From Fimenecus sp963624605 (lineage in GTDB: Bacteria; Bacillota; Clostridia; Oscillospirales; Acutalibacteraceae): a stretch of 22,748 nucleotides of DNA. Shown one piece after another: positions 7,141 through 15,807 of this stretch (its first letter is position 1; every line of letters begins with the position of its first letter). Location: NCBI GenBank assembly GCA_963624605.1, contig CAVFQD010000030.1, positions 1-22,748 of the forward strand, given 5' to 3'. The position numbers and the translations under genes were made by a program. Below the pieces are notes generated by a model that searched no databases, was not told the origin of the DNA, and saw only the letters and a list, made by a program, of their open reading frames with translations.

Positions 7141-7142
7141 TT

Positions 7143-7838
7143 ATGACGGTATCAGTTGCACTTGCCGCATATAACGGCGAAGAATTTATCGAAGAACAAA
7201 TAAATTCAATATTACCGCAACTGTCCGCCGAAGATGAAATTGTCATTTCCCTTGACCCATCGACGGACGGTACAAGGGAAATGATTTGTTTTATTGCGGA
7301 AAAAGACCCGAGGGTAAGGCTCCTTGACGGACCGGGCAGGGGAGTTATAAAGAATTTCGAGAACGCAATAAAGAACTGTAAAAACGATATTATTTTCCTT
7401 AGCGACCAGGATGATGTATGGCTTGACAACAAGGTCGAGAGGGTAAAAAAAGAATTTGCCGATCCGAAAACGGTGCTTGTGCTGCACGATGCAAGAGTTG
7501 TTGACGGGATTTTGAATACGGTTGAAAATTCGTTCTTTGAGCACAGGAAAACGGGCACGGGAATTGTCAAAAACCTTATAAAGAACACTTATATGGGCTG
7601 CTGTATGGCGTTTCGCAGGCAATGTTGCGACTATCTTTTGCCGATACCCGAAAATATACCCATGCACGACCAGTGGATAGGTTTAATGTGCGAACGGCAC
7701 GGAAAAGTTGAGCTGATAAATGAACCGCTTATCCTTTACAGGCGGCACGGAAGCAACGTTTCGGGCGACAGGCACTCGGGCGTTTTCAATATGATTAAAC
7801 GTAGAGAGCAGATGGTCTCTGCTCTCTTAAAGAGATAA
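7143..7838 (+). CDS. Family-2 glycosyltransferase (rhamnosyltransferase-like)
   Basis: A 231-residue cytoplasmic GT-A enzyme. VALAAYNGEEFI (5-16) begins the nucleotide-binding fold, DPSTDGT (38-44) and LSDQDDVW (86-93) are the DxD-type donor site, and HDQW (175-178) sits where the acceptor/base motif lies. DQDDVW is typical of streptococcal and clostridial alpha-L-rhamnosyltransferases and their relatives, and the gene follows rfbC by two bases, so dTDP-rhamnose is a reasonable donor. Acceptor and linkage cannot be told. No good ribosome binding site precedes it (the rfbC stop and the start lie in TAATTATGA), suggesting translation by coupling. Confidence 0.88.
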   Translation: MTVSVALAAYNGEEFIEEQINSILPQLSAEDEIVISLDPSTDGTREMICFIAEKDPRVRLLDGPGRGVIKNFENAIKNCKNDIIFLSDQDDVWLDNKVERVKKEFADPKTVLVLHDARVVDGILNTVENSFFEHRKTGTGIVKNLIKNTYMGCCMAFRRQCCDYLLPIPENIPMHDQWIGLMCERHGKVELINEPLILYRRHGSNVSGDRHSGVFNMIKRREQMVSALLKR

Positions 7839-7840
7839 TT

Positions 7841-8617
7841 ATGAGTATCAGATTTTTTGCCGTAACGGTAATTTACAACAGAAGCTTGCGTGACAGCGTT
7901 TCGTTTTCGACCCTCAAAGGCACGGGTGTCGAGATTTTTGTCTGCGACAACAGCACCAAAGATATGGGGAACGCCGAATTTGAAGGCGAAAATGTGCATA
8001 TTCTCTCCATGGGCGGGAATGTCGGGCTTTCCAAGGCTTACAACAGGGTGCTTGACGCTCTTGCGGAGAAAAACGGCTATGTCTGCCTGTTCGACGATGA
8101 CACTGAAGTTCCGACTGATTATTTTTCACTTATGGAAAAGGAAATCGAAAAAACGGGGGCGGATATTCTTCTTCCGACCGTTTTTGACGGCAGGGGATAT
8201 ATGTCTCCGTGCAAAATTAACGGCGTAGTCGCCTCGGCTGTTTCAAGCCTTGACGAATTGACCGCCGAAAATATTTCGGGCATAAACAGCGGTATGGCGG
8301 TAAACCTTGAAGTGTTCCGAAATTACAGATACGACGAAAATTATTTTCTCGATTTTATCGACCATAAATTTTTGTCGGATATGAAAAAACAAAACCGGAA
8401 AATTACGGCGGCGCGCTCGGTTGAGCTCAAGCAGAGCTTTTCTGCGAACGATTTCGACGATATTGGGGCGGCAAGGCGAAGGTTTTCAATCTTCAAAAAG
8501 GACTATTCTCTTTTTTGCAGGCAGGCAGGCGGGCTTAAAAACCGAATTGTCGGTGCGCTTGTGATTGCAAAAAGATTTATAAATATCAACTTTATCGGGC
8601 GTTTGCGCTCAAAGTAA
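7841..8617 (+). CDS. Family-2 glycosyltransferase
   Basis: A 258-residue GT-A enzyme. VTVIYNR (8-14) starts the fold, CDNST (35-39) and GGNVGLSKAYN (58-68) follow the family pattern, LFDDDTEVP (83-91) is the donor/metal site, and FLDFIDHKF (169-177) aligns with the ED-type acceptor region. The GNxGLSxAxN pattern is typical of WbbL/RfbF-like rhamnosyltransferases. It follows the previous gene by two bases in the same TAATTATGA context, with only a weak AAAGAGA upstream. The C-terminal 60 residues are basic and could touch the membrane. Donor and acceptor are unproven. Confidence 0.85.
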   Translation: MSIRFFAVTVIYNRSLRDSVSFSTLKGTGVEIFVCDNSTKDMGNAEFEGENVHILSMGGNVGLSKAYNRVLDALAEKNGYVCLFDDDTEVPTDYFSLMEKEIEKTGADILLPTVFDGRGYMSPCKINGVVASAVSSLDELTAENISGINSGMAVNLEVFRNYRYDENYFLDFIDHKFLSDMKKQNRKITAARSVELKQSFSANDFDDIGAARRRFSIFKKDYSLFCRQAGGLKNRIVGALVIAKRFININFIGRLRSK

Positions 8618-8629
8618 GGAGGTGCGGCG

Positions 8630-9391
8630 ATGGCGGAGCTTTCTGTTTCCGTTGTAACATATAACAACAAATCGGAAGTCGGCAGACTTTTGAAAAGCGT
8701 AATTGAATATACAAAATCCGTTGAATATGAAATAACCGTTGTCGACAACGCATCGCAGGACGGAACGGTCGAATATATAAGGGAAAATTTCCCGACGGTT
8801 AAAATAATCGAGACCGGCGAGAATAAGGGCTTCGGTTACGCACACAACAAAATGCTCGGCGTAAATTCCTCGTTCCATGCTGTGCTGAATCCGGATGTAG
8901 AGCTTAGAAGCGACGCTTTGGGCGAGCTGGTCGCTTACCTTAAAGCAAATGATGATGTTGCCTTGGTAACGCCGAAAATTCTCAATCCGGACGGTACACA
9001 GCAGTATTTGCCCAAGCGCAGACCGACCTTGAAATACATGGTACTCGGCAGACTTTCAAGGTATATCAAAGCTTTTGAGCCTGTAAGAAACGAATATACA
9101 ATGAAAAATGCCGCTATGGACGCTCCCACGCAGATTGAGTTTTGTACCGGCTGTTTTATGGTAATGCGGACGGAACTTTTCAAAAAAGTCGGCGGCTTTG
9201 ATGAGCGGTTCTTTATGTATCTCGAGGATGTGGATTTGACCGAGCGGCTCTCGGCTTACGGAAAGGTTATTTTTTATCCGAACGCTTCCGCGGTTCATAA
9301 TTGGGAGGGCGGAAGCTCTAAAAGCCTGAAGCTTATGAAAATTCACATATCTTCAATGCTCAAATATTTTAGAAAACGAAACAAAAGATAG
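8630..9391 (+). CDS. Family-2 glycosyltransferase, WbbL/RfbN-like rhamnosyltransferase
   Basis: A 253-residue GT-A enzyme resembling rhamnosyltransferases that act on lipid-linked acceptors. VTYNN (9-13), VDNASQDGT (38-46), NKGFGYAHN (65-73), the donor site LNPDVEL (86-92) and the acceptor/base motif GGFDERFFMYLEDVDLTERL (about 177-196) are all present and intact. Unlike the two preceding glycosyltransferase genes it has a very strong GGAGGTG site. It is the last gene of the operon; a hairpin begins ten bases after its TAG. Confidence 0.9.
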   Translation: MAELSVSVVTYNNKSEVGRLLKSVIEYTKSVEYEITVVDNASQDGTVEYIRENFPTVKIIETGENKGFGYAHNKMLGVNSSFHAVLNPDVELRSDALGELVAYLKANDDVALVTPKILNPDGTQQYLPKRRPTLKYMVLGRLSRYIKAFEPVRNEYTMKNAAMDAPTQIEFCTGCFMVMRTELFKKVGGFDERFFMYLEDVDLTERLSAYGKVIFYPNASAVHNWEGGSSKSLKLMKIHISSMLKYFRKRNKR

Positions 9392-9392
9392 C

Positions 9393-9439
9393 AAAAAAAA
9401 AAACCCCTCAGGTGATGCGTAAGCATATCTGAGGGGTTT
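9393..9439 (-). terminator. Terminator of the minus-strand dehydratase gene, between convergent genes
   Basis: AAACCCCTCAG (9401-9411) and CTGAGGGGTTT (9429-9439) form an 11-bp stem, and ATGC-gtaa-GCAT can extend it inside the loop. On the minus strand the stem runs directly into eleven U (complement of 9393-9403), an excellent intrinsic terminator. On the plus strand only UUU follows, so stopping of the glycosyltransferase operon would be weaker. Same family as the glnA terminator. Confidence 0.85.
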
Positions 9440-9477
9440 AATGCATTGTTATACAGACAGGTTGTGTGCTGAATTCG

Positions 9478-11391
9478 TCAGCTTTCTTTGAAATTCGGAA
9501 CAAGCTCTTTCAGGAATTTCCTTGAATCGGACGGGTTCATATCAGGAATTGCGTTTATGTGTTCAATAAGCACATTGTCGTCAAAATCGGTCGGAGCGGC
9601 AATGAAAATCTTGTTGTTTTCCGTTTTGCTCATACCGTCCTTTTCACTCGGCAAAATAAGCTCCTCATAGAGCTTTTCGCCCGGACGCAGACCGGTGAAC
9701 TGAATGTCTATATCAACATACGGTTCAAAGCCCGAGAGCTTGATAAGCTTTTCCGCAAGCGAAACTATCTTGACCGGCTCGCCCATATCAAGCACGAATA
9801 TTTCGCCGCCCTTTGCAAGACCTCCCGCCTGTACAACAAGCTGTGCTGCCTCGGGAATGGTCATAAAGTACCTTGTTATATCAGGGTGAGTAACAGTGAG
9901 CGGACCGCCCCTTTTAAGCTGTTCCTTAAAAAGAGGGATAACGCTTCCGTTTGAGCCGAGGACGTTACCGAAACGGACTGCGGCAAATTTCGTGTGCTTT
10001 GAATTTCTTGAGAAGTACTGGATTATAAGCTCGCAGCATCTCTTTGTCGCACCCATAATGTTTGTCGGGTTTACCGCTTTGTCGGTAGAAAGAAGAACAA
10101 AATTGTCAACGCCGTATTCTTCGGCGCATTTTGCGGTATTGTAGGTTCCGAGAATATTGTTCTTTATCGCTTCATAGGGACTGTCCTCCATAAGCGGAAC
10201 ATGCTTGTGAGCAGCCGCATGGAAAACCGAAGACGGGCGGAACTCCTCAAACACCTCTTTAAGACGGGCATATTCCCTTACGGAGCCTATGCGTATTTCA
10301 ATTTTCGGATTGCCGAAATAGTGGAGATCAAGCGAGTTTTTAAGTGCATAAGCATTGTTTTCATAGATGTCAAAAATTACTATTCTTTCGGGATTGTAGC
10401 GTGCTATCTGTCTGCAAAGCTCCGAGCCTATGCTTCCTCCGCCGCCTGTTACGAGAACCGTTCTGTCCGTAACATATTTGCAGACATCCGGGTTGAGCTT
10501 TATTTCGGGGCGTGAGAGTAGGTCGAGAATATCAACCGAACGCATTTCCTTGTAGGAAACATCGGAATTTTCAAGGTCGGCAATATCCGGCGCTATCTTA
10601 ACCGACAGTCCCGTTTTAACGGCACAATTGAGTATTTCACGCTTTCTGCTGTCTGTAATTGACGGAATGCAGAAGATAATTTCATCAATTGAATAATCGG
10701 TGCATATCCTTTCAATGTCATTGCAGGTTCCTACAACCGGAGTGCCGTTTATAAGAAGTCCGAGCTTTGACCTGTCATCGTCTGCAAGGGCTACGGGGTT
10801 GCCGAATTTATAGGAATTCCTTTGGAAATCTCTTATAAGGCTTGTGCCCGCTTCGCCCGCGCCGATTATGAGTATTTGTTTAAGCTCAGACAAGTGCTGC
10901 TTTCTGCTCTGCTCGTGCTTGAGCATAAGATACGAGCGCGATGCCATCCTTATTGTAAGGCAGAGAACCATTATTATAAGCAGGCTTTCGATATATACCG
11001 TCATCGGAAGTACATTAAAGCAAAGCTTTGACACCGTGCCGTCGGCAATGAGCTGCCTGTTTGCTTTCATAAGCACATAGTCGCATACCCATACTCCTAA
11101 GGTTCCTACAGCAGTCGAACCGAAATATTTGAACATTTCGGCAAGACCCGCATACCTCCACGCCATATGATAAATCTTAAACACTGCATATGAGAGAATA
11201 TACATGAGTGTGACATAAGGTATTCTCAGCGCAAGCTGCTTTAGCAGCAACGAGTCGGGAATGAAAATCCAATAAACAATTGTTGTCGCAAAGTAAGTAA
11301 GGTTTATCATAAGAACATCGGCAAGGAGAAATATACTGTTCCTTTTACCGAGTCTTTTTATGCCGATTTTTTTCGGCTCTCCTGTTTTCAA
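9478..11391 (-). CDS. Membrane-bound NDP-sugar dehydratase, FlaA1/CapD/PglF type
   Basis: Members remove water from UDP-GlcNAc to give UDP-4-keto-6-deoxy-HexNAc, the entry to bacillosamine, QuiNAc or FucNAc. With a TTG start the protein has 637 residues: four membrane segments (about 20-43, 55-76, 90-108, 130-148), a CoA-binding-like Rossmann domain with GAGEAG (177-182), then the SDR domain with TGGGGSIG (315-322), AAAHKHVPLME (392-402), STDK (435-438) and M446-GAT-K450. Met in place of the SDR Tyr is known from PglF-type enzymes. An upstream ATG (first base 11427) would add 12 residues, but it lacks a ribosome site and lies about 3 bases from the predicted transcript start. The TTG has AGGGGGG six bases before it. 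No aminotransferase or acetyltransferase partner is in the window. Confidence 0.9.
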   Translation of the reverse strand: MKTGEPKKIGIKRLGKRNSIFLLADVLMINLTYFATTIVYWIFIPDSLLLKQLALRIPYVTLMYILSYAVFKIYHMAWRYAGLAEMFKYFGSTAVGTLGVWVCDYVLMKANRQLIADGTVSKLCFNVLPMTVYIESLLIIMVLCLTIRMASRSYLMLKHEQSRKQHLSELKQILIIGAGEAGTSLIRDFQRNSYKFGNPVALADDDRSKLGLLINGTPVVGTCNDIERICTDYSIDEIIFCIPSITDSRKREILNCAVKTGLSVKIAPDIADLENSDVSYKEMRSVDILDLLSRPEIKLNPDVCKYVTDRTVLVTGGGGSIGSELCRQIARYNPERIVIFDIYENNAYALKNSLDLHYFGNPKIEIRIGSVREYARLKEVFEEFRPSSVFHAAAHKHVPLMEDSPYEAIKNNILGTYNTAKCAEEYGVDNFVLLSTDKAVNPTNIMGATKRCCELIIQYFSRNSKHTKFAAVRFGNVLGSNGSVIPLFKEQLKRGGPLTVTHPDITRYFMTIPEAAQLVVQAGGLAKGGEIFVLDMGEPVKIVSLAEKLIKLSGFEPYVDIDIQFTGLRPGEKLYEELILPSEKDGMSKTENNKIFIAAPTDFDDNVLIEHINAIPDMNPSDSRKFLKELVPNFKES

Positions 11392-11397
11392 AAGATT

Positions 11398-11404
11398 CCC
11401 CCCT
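11398..11404 (-). promoter_or_regulatory. Ribosome binding site that decides the TTG start of the dehydratase
   Basis: The minus strand reads AGGGGGG here, complementary to the 16S tail with one G-U pair, and lies six bases before TTG (11391-11389). The in-frame ATG further upstream has only AT-rich sequence before it. Confidence 0.65.
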
Positions 11405-11436
11405 AAATCATTAAAGAGTAAACGCATATATAGTTT

Positions 11437-11465
11437 ATTTTACTATCAAATAACATTCGTGTCAA
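11437..11465 (-). promoter_or_regulatory. Sigma-A promoter of the dehydratase gene
   Basis: On the minus strand, TTGACA (11460-11465) and TAAAAT (11437-11442) are 17 bases apart. The transcript would start near 11430, leaving a leader of roughly 39 bases to the TTG start. Confidence 0.75.
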
Positions 11466-11475
11466 TTCGTAAAAT

Positions 11476-11491
11476 AATATAAATTTATATT
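11476..11491. promoter_or_regulatory. 16-bp palindrome between two divergent promoters
   Basis: AATATAAATTTATATT is a perfect palindrome. It lies upstream of the dehydratase -35 box and overlaps the first two bases of the recJ -35 box. It could be an operator, an UP-element-like AT tract, or chance in AT-rich DNA. Confidence 0.35.
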
Positions 11492-11518
11492 GAAACAATA
11501 CGGTTAAAATGATAAAAT
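11490..11518 (+). promoter_or_regulatory. Sigma-A promoter of the recJ operon
   Basis: TTGAAA (11490-11495) and TAAAAT (11513-11518) are 17 bases apart, and the start codon of recJ follows about 33 bases after the expected transcription start. Confidence 0.65.
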
Positions 11519-11557
11519 AAAAAGGTTAAAAGATTATATTCCCGGAGGCGTAAAAAG

Positions 11558-13594
11558 TTGTCAAAATATCGGTGGAAAACTTCATATACCGACAAGGACG
11601 CTGCGGCTGCTGTCTCGGAAGAGTTCAGCCTTGAACCGTTGGCGGCGTTGCTCCTTGCTTCAAGGGGCATGACAGATTCCGGGAAAATTGAAAATTTCCT
11701 CTTTGCCGACAGCCTTTTCAGAGACCCGTTTGAAATTGAGGACATGGACAGAGCTGTTGAAAGAATAGGCAGGGCGATTGATTCGGGCGAGAAAATCATG
11801 ATTTTCGGCGACTATGACGCCGACGGCGTTACCTCGACCACGCTTTTGTACCTGTACCTTCGTGAGCAGGGGGCGGACGTCGGTTATTATATTCCTGACA
11901 GAGTGTCCGAGGGCTACGGCATTTCCTGCGAGGCGGTAAGAGAATTTTCAAAAAACGGTACAAAGCTTATTATTACCGTCGATAACGGCATCTCCGCTGT
12001 CGAGGAAACAAGGCTTGCAAACGAGCTTGGTATGGATGTTGTCATAACCGATCATCATAAGGTAGGCGAGGTGCTTCCCGAGGCGGTTGCGGTCGTAAAT
12101 CCCCACCGTGCGGACAGCGAATGCGAATTCCGTGAATATGCGGGCGTGGGAGTTGTATTCAAGCTTGTCTGCGCTCTTGAGGGTGACAGCGATACAATCT
12201 GCGAAAAATATGCGGATCTTGCCGCAATCGGCACGCTTGCCGATGTTGTGCCGGTTGTTGATGAGAACAGAATAATCGTAAAAAAAGGCGTTGAGCAGTT
12301 AAAGCACTCGCACAGATACGGTATAGAGGCGCTTAAAGCCGTTTCGGGAACGGATAAAAGGGCGGTTTCGGCAACCTCGATAGCCTTCGGCATAGCGCCG
12401 AGGATAAATGCCGCAGGCAGAATGAAATCAGCCAAGACGGCGGTTGAACTCCTTTTGTGCGACTCGGCGGAAAAGGCGCAGGCTGTTGCACAGGAGATAG
12501 ATACCGCAAACAGGGAACGCCAGACGGTGGAAACCGAGACGGCAATGCAGGCTGTTGAGCTTATCGAATCGGACGACCGTATAAAATATGCTCCGATAAT
12601 CGTCGTGTCGGGTGAGAATTGGCACCAGGGTGTAATCGGAATAGTCGCTTCAAGGCTTGTTTCAAGATACGGCAAGCCCGCAATTGTCATTTCGACCGAC
12701 GGCGAAACGGGAAAGGGCTCTTGCAGAAGTGTCGGCGGATTTTCTATTTATGACGCACTCTCCTCGGTGAGCGGTATGCTCAATCACTTCGGCGGACACA
12801 CCCTTGCGGCAGGCTTCGGAATAAACTCAAAGGATATAGATGAATTTCGTCTAAAACTCTGTGAGTATGCCCGAAGCGTATCAATGCCTTATCCCGAGCT
12901 CGGAATTGACCTTACGATAAAGCCATCGCTTATATCAAACCGTCTTTTGGATGTGCTTTCGATGTTTGAGCCGTTCGGAGCAGAGAATCCTCAGCCGTGC
13001 TTTGCTGTGAAAAATGTAACTCTGAAGTCAGTCCGTCCCGTTGGCGAGGGCAAGCACCTGCGTCTCACCTTTGAAAAGGACGCAAGGGAAATCGGCGCGA
13101 TAATGTTTTCACAGACGGTAAAGGATTTTCAGTATGAGACGGGAGACCTTGTAAACATAGCGTTCAGGGTCGAGAGAAACGAGTTCAGAGGGGAAGTAAA
13201 GCCCGCTGTACAGATAGTGGATATAGCGTTTGCGGACTCGGATTTTGACATTTACAATGCCTCACGCAGGGTTTATGAAAAATTCAGGGGAGGGGCGGAG
13301 CTTTCGGAAAAGGAACTAAGGCTTTTGACCCCCGACAGAGCATTTTTTGCGAGCGTTTATAAATTTCTTAAGGCTAAAAACGGATTTTCATACGGTACGG
13401 AGGCGTTTTGCCACCGTGCGAGATGTCCGTACAAATATGCGGCAAAGGTGCTTGTAACCCTTGATGTTATGGATGAATTGGGGCTTATCGGACGGGAAGC
13501 GGAAAATATAACTCTTTTGCCGACCTCGGAAAAGGTAGACCTTGCTTCCTCGGCTATACTTAAAAAACTTACCCAAAAGGAGATGAGCGTATGA
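11558..13594 (+). CDS. recJ: Single-stranded-DNA-specific 5'-3' exonuclease RecJ
   Basis: Degrades single-stranded DNA from 5' ends in recombination and mismatch repair, using a two-metal DHH core. FGDYDADGVTS (83-93), VDNGIS (141-146), ITDHH (163-167) and LADVVP (227-232) are the DHH motifs; PRINAAGR (281-288) is the RecJ linker motif; FGGHTLAAGFG (411-421) is the DHHA1 motif. An OB-fold-like region follows around 450-560. At 678 residues it is shorter than Bacillus RecJ (about 790), the difference being at the C-terminal end. The start is TTG with GGAGG nine bases before it. The stop overlaps the rel start as ATGA. In Bacillus apt lies between recJ and relA; here it does not. Confidence 0.95.
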   Translation: MSKYRWKTSYTDKDAAAAVSEEFSLEPLAALLLASRGMTDSGKIENFLFADSLFRDPFEIEDMDRAVERIGRAIDSGEKIMIFGDYDADGVTSTTLLYLYLREQGADVGYYIPDRVSEGYGISCEAVREFSKNGTKLIITVDNGISAVEETRLANELGMDVVITDHHKVGEVLPEAVAVVNPHRADSECEFREYAGVGVVFKLVCALEGDSDTICEKYADLAAIGTLADVVPVVDENRIIVKKGVEQLKHSHRYGIEALKAVSGTDKRAVSATSIAFGIAPRINAAGRMKSAKTAVELLLCDSAEKAQAVAQEIDTANRERQTVETETAMQAVELIESDDRIKYAPIIVVSGENWHQGVIGIVASRLVSRYGKPAIVISTDGETGKGSCRSVGGFSIYDALSSVSGMLNHFGGHTLAAGFGINSKDIDEFRLKLCEYARSVSMPYPELGIDLTIKPSLISNRLLDVLSMFEPFGAENPQPCFAVKNVTLKSVRPVGEGKHLRLTFEKDAREIGAIMFSQTVKDFQYETGDLVNIAFRVERNEFRGEVKPAVQIVDIAFADSDFDIYNASRRVYEKFRGGAELSEKELRLLTPDRAFFASVYKFLKAKNGFSYGTEAFCHRARCPYKYAAKVLVTLDVMDELGLIGREAENITLLPTSEKVDLASSAILKKLTQKEMSV

Positions 13595-15792
13595 CGCAGA
13601 ACAAAACGGCAGAAAAAACACCCGACGAGCTTTACAAGGAGCTTTATGACCGCTGTAAGGCGGTTTTCTCCGAAGAGGAGCTTGAAAGCGTTGATAAGGC
13701 ATATAAGCTTGCCGCAAACGCTCATAAGGCACAGCTTCGGTACTCGGGTCAGCCGTATATAATTCATCCGATAGCGGTTGCCAATATACTTCTCGATTTG
13801 GGTATGGACGCACAGTCGGTTGCGGCGGCGATATTGCACGACACGGTTGAGGACACGGATGTTGAGCTGTCAGGACTTGAAAAGGAATTCGGCAAGGAGA
13901 TAGCGAGTCTTGTCGACGGCGTTACGAAGCTCGGCAGAGTTCCGCTTTCGACTAAGGAGGAGCAGCAGGCGGAGAATATCAGAAAAATGCTGCTTGCCAT
14001 GTCCCACGATATAAGGGTAATTATCATAAAGCTTGCCGACAGGCTTCACAATATGCGCACCTTGCAGTTTATGGCTCCGCAGAAAAGGCGCGACATTGCG
14101 CTTGAAACGCTTGAAATTTATGCGCCTATAGCTCACCGCTTAGGTATCCGTACTGCCAAGGAGGAGCTGGAGGATCTGGCAATCCGCTTTCTTGACCCGA
14201 TAGCGTACGACGATATTGAAAAGCGTCTTTCGGAAACGAGCGAGTCGAGGACGGAGTTCCTTGAAAACACAAAGCAGAAGATAAAAAAGAGAATAGAGGA
14301 AACCGTCGGAGAGACGAAGATTGAGGCAAGAATAAAATCCGTTCACGGCATTTACAGAAAAATGTATATGCAGAATAAGTCTTTTGATGAGATTTACGAT
14401 ATTTACGCTATAAGAATTATCGTTGACAGTCTTGCGGACTGCTATAACTGTCTCGGTGTTATCCACGATATGTTCACGCCGCTCCCCGGCAGATTCAAGG
14501 ATTATATTTCTACCCCGAAGCCGAATATGTATCAGTCGCTCCACACTACTGTAATCGGCAAAGAGGGTATTCCCTTTGAGGTTCAGATAAGGACAAAGGA
14601 AATGCACAGAACAGCCGAATACGGTGTTGCGGCGCATTGGAAATACAAGCTCGGAATTTCGGGCAAGTCGAATATGGAGGAGCGCCTTGCATGGGTTCGA
14701 CAGCTGCTTGAAGAACAGCAGGAAACGGGCGATGTGCGTGAGATTGTCAGAGCGATAAAATCCGACCTTGTTCCAGAAGAGGCGTTTGTTTTCACGCCCA
14801 AGGGCGATGTTATCAATATTCCTGTCGGCTCGACGGTTATTGACTTCGCATACGCAATTCACACCGCAGTCGGCAACAGGATGATAGGCGCAAAGGTCGA
14901 CGGCAGAATCGTTCCGCTCGACTATGTTGTAAAGACGGGAGAAATTGTGGAAATTCTTACATCTCCTCAGCCCGGAAAGGGTCCGTCAAGGGATTGGCTT
15001 TCCGTTGCAAAGACAAGCTCCGCAAGGAACAAAATCCGCTCTTGGTTCAAAAATGAACGCAGGGATGAAAATATTGTCGAGGGCAAAGCAGAGCTTGAAA
15101 GAGAGCTGCGCAAGAACTATATCCGTCTGACGGACGAGGAATACGAAAAATTCGCGGAAAACCTTGCGCATCATCAGCACTGTGCGAGCGTTGACGACCT
15201 CTATGCCGCAATAGGCTTCGGCGGCATATCGGTTATGCGCCTTATGCCATACATCAAGGATGACTACAACAAGAATTATAAAAAACATGAGGAAAAGCCG
15301 ATAAGCACTGTTCAGACAAAGCGCACACAGAGCAAGGACGGAGTTACCGTTGAAGGCATTGACGATATGCTCATTAAGTTCTCAAAGTGCTGTAATCCGT
15401 TGCCGGGCGACAATATCATAGGCTTTATCACAAGAGGCCACGGTATTTCAATTCACAAAAAGGACTGCCCGAATGTGCCAAAGGACATTTCACAGGCTTC
15501 CGAGCCTGAGAGATGGGTAAAGGCTTCGTGGAACAATTCCGTAAAGCAGGATTTCCGTGCTTCGCTCCAGATAACGGGTCTTTCAAGGATAGGTCTTATG
15601 GCTGACATTTCAATGCAGATTGCGGCTATGAGGGTAAACATTAACGACCTGTCCACAAGAGAGGGCAAGGACGGCAGGTCGGTTATAAATATGACCGTTA
15701 CCGTCAACAATGTCGAGCACCTCAAAAATGTAATTGCGAGAATTGAAAAGATAAGCGGTGTGCTTATGGTTGAGCGCCAGAATTCAATATAA
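13591..15792 (+). CDS. relA: Bifunctional (p)ppGpp synthetase/hydrolase Rel
   Basis: Makes and breaks the stringent-response alarmone on ribosomes. The 733 residues match full-length Gram-positive Rel. The hydrolase domain keeps its HD residues: His59 (YIIHP), His83-Asp84 (ILHDTVEDT) and KLADRLHN (147-154). The synthetase domain has RFKDYIS (301-307), the RxKD form found in bifunctional enzymes, and NMYQSLHTT (312-320). TGS domain about 399-455; zinc-finger-like region with KCCNPLPGD (599-607), His622 and Cys626; ACT domain about 657-730. Both activities should be intact. Translation is coupled to recJ through ATGA. Confidence 0.97.
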   Translation: MTQNKTAEKTPDELYKELYDRCKAVFSEEELESVDKAYKLAANAHKAQLRYSGQPYIIHPIAVANILLDLGMDAQSVAAAILHDTVEDTDVELSGLEKEFGKEIASLVDGVTKLGRVPLSTKEEQQAENIRKMLLAMSHDIRVIIIKLADRLHNMRTLQFMAPQKRRDIALETLEIYAPIAHRLGIRTAKEELEDLAIRFLDPIAYDDIEKRLSETSESRTEFLENTKQKIKKRIEETVGETKIEARIKSVHGIYRKMYMQNKSFDEIYDIYAIRIIVDSLADCYNCLGVIHDMFTPLPGRFKDYISTPKPNMYQSLHTTVIGKEGIPFEVQIRTKEMHRTAEYGVAAHWKYKLGISGKSNMEERLAWVRQLLEEQQETGDVREIVRAIKSDLVPEEAFVFTPKGDVINIPVGSTVIDFAYAIHTAVGNRMIGAKVDGRIVPLDYVVKTGEIVEILTSPQPGKGPSRDWLSVAKTSSARNKIRSWFKNERRDENIVEGKAELERELRKNYIRLTDEEYEKFAENLAHHQHCASVDDLYAAIGFGGISVMRLMPYIKDDYNKNYKKHEEKPISTVQTKRTQSKDGVTVEGIDDMLIKFSKCCNPLPGDNIIGFITRGHGISIHKKDCPNVPKDISQASEPERWVKASWNNSVKQDFRASLQITGLSRIGLMADISMQIAAMRVNINDLSTREGKDGRSVINMTVTVNNVEHLKNVIARIEKISGVLMVERQNSI

Positions 15793-15807
15793 CAAGGGAA
15801 TAAAAAT

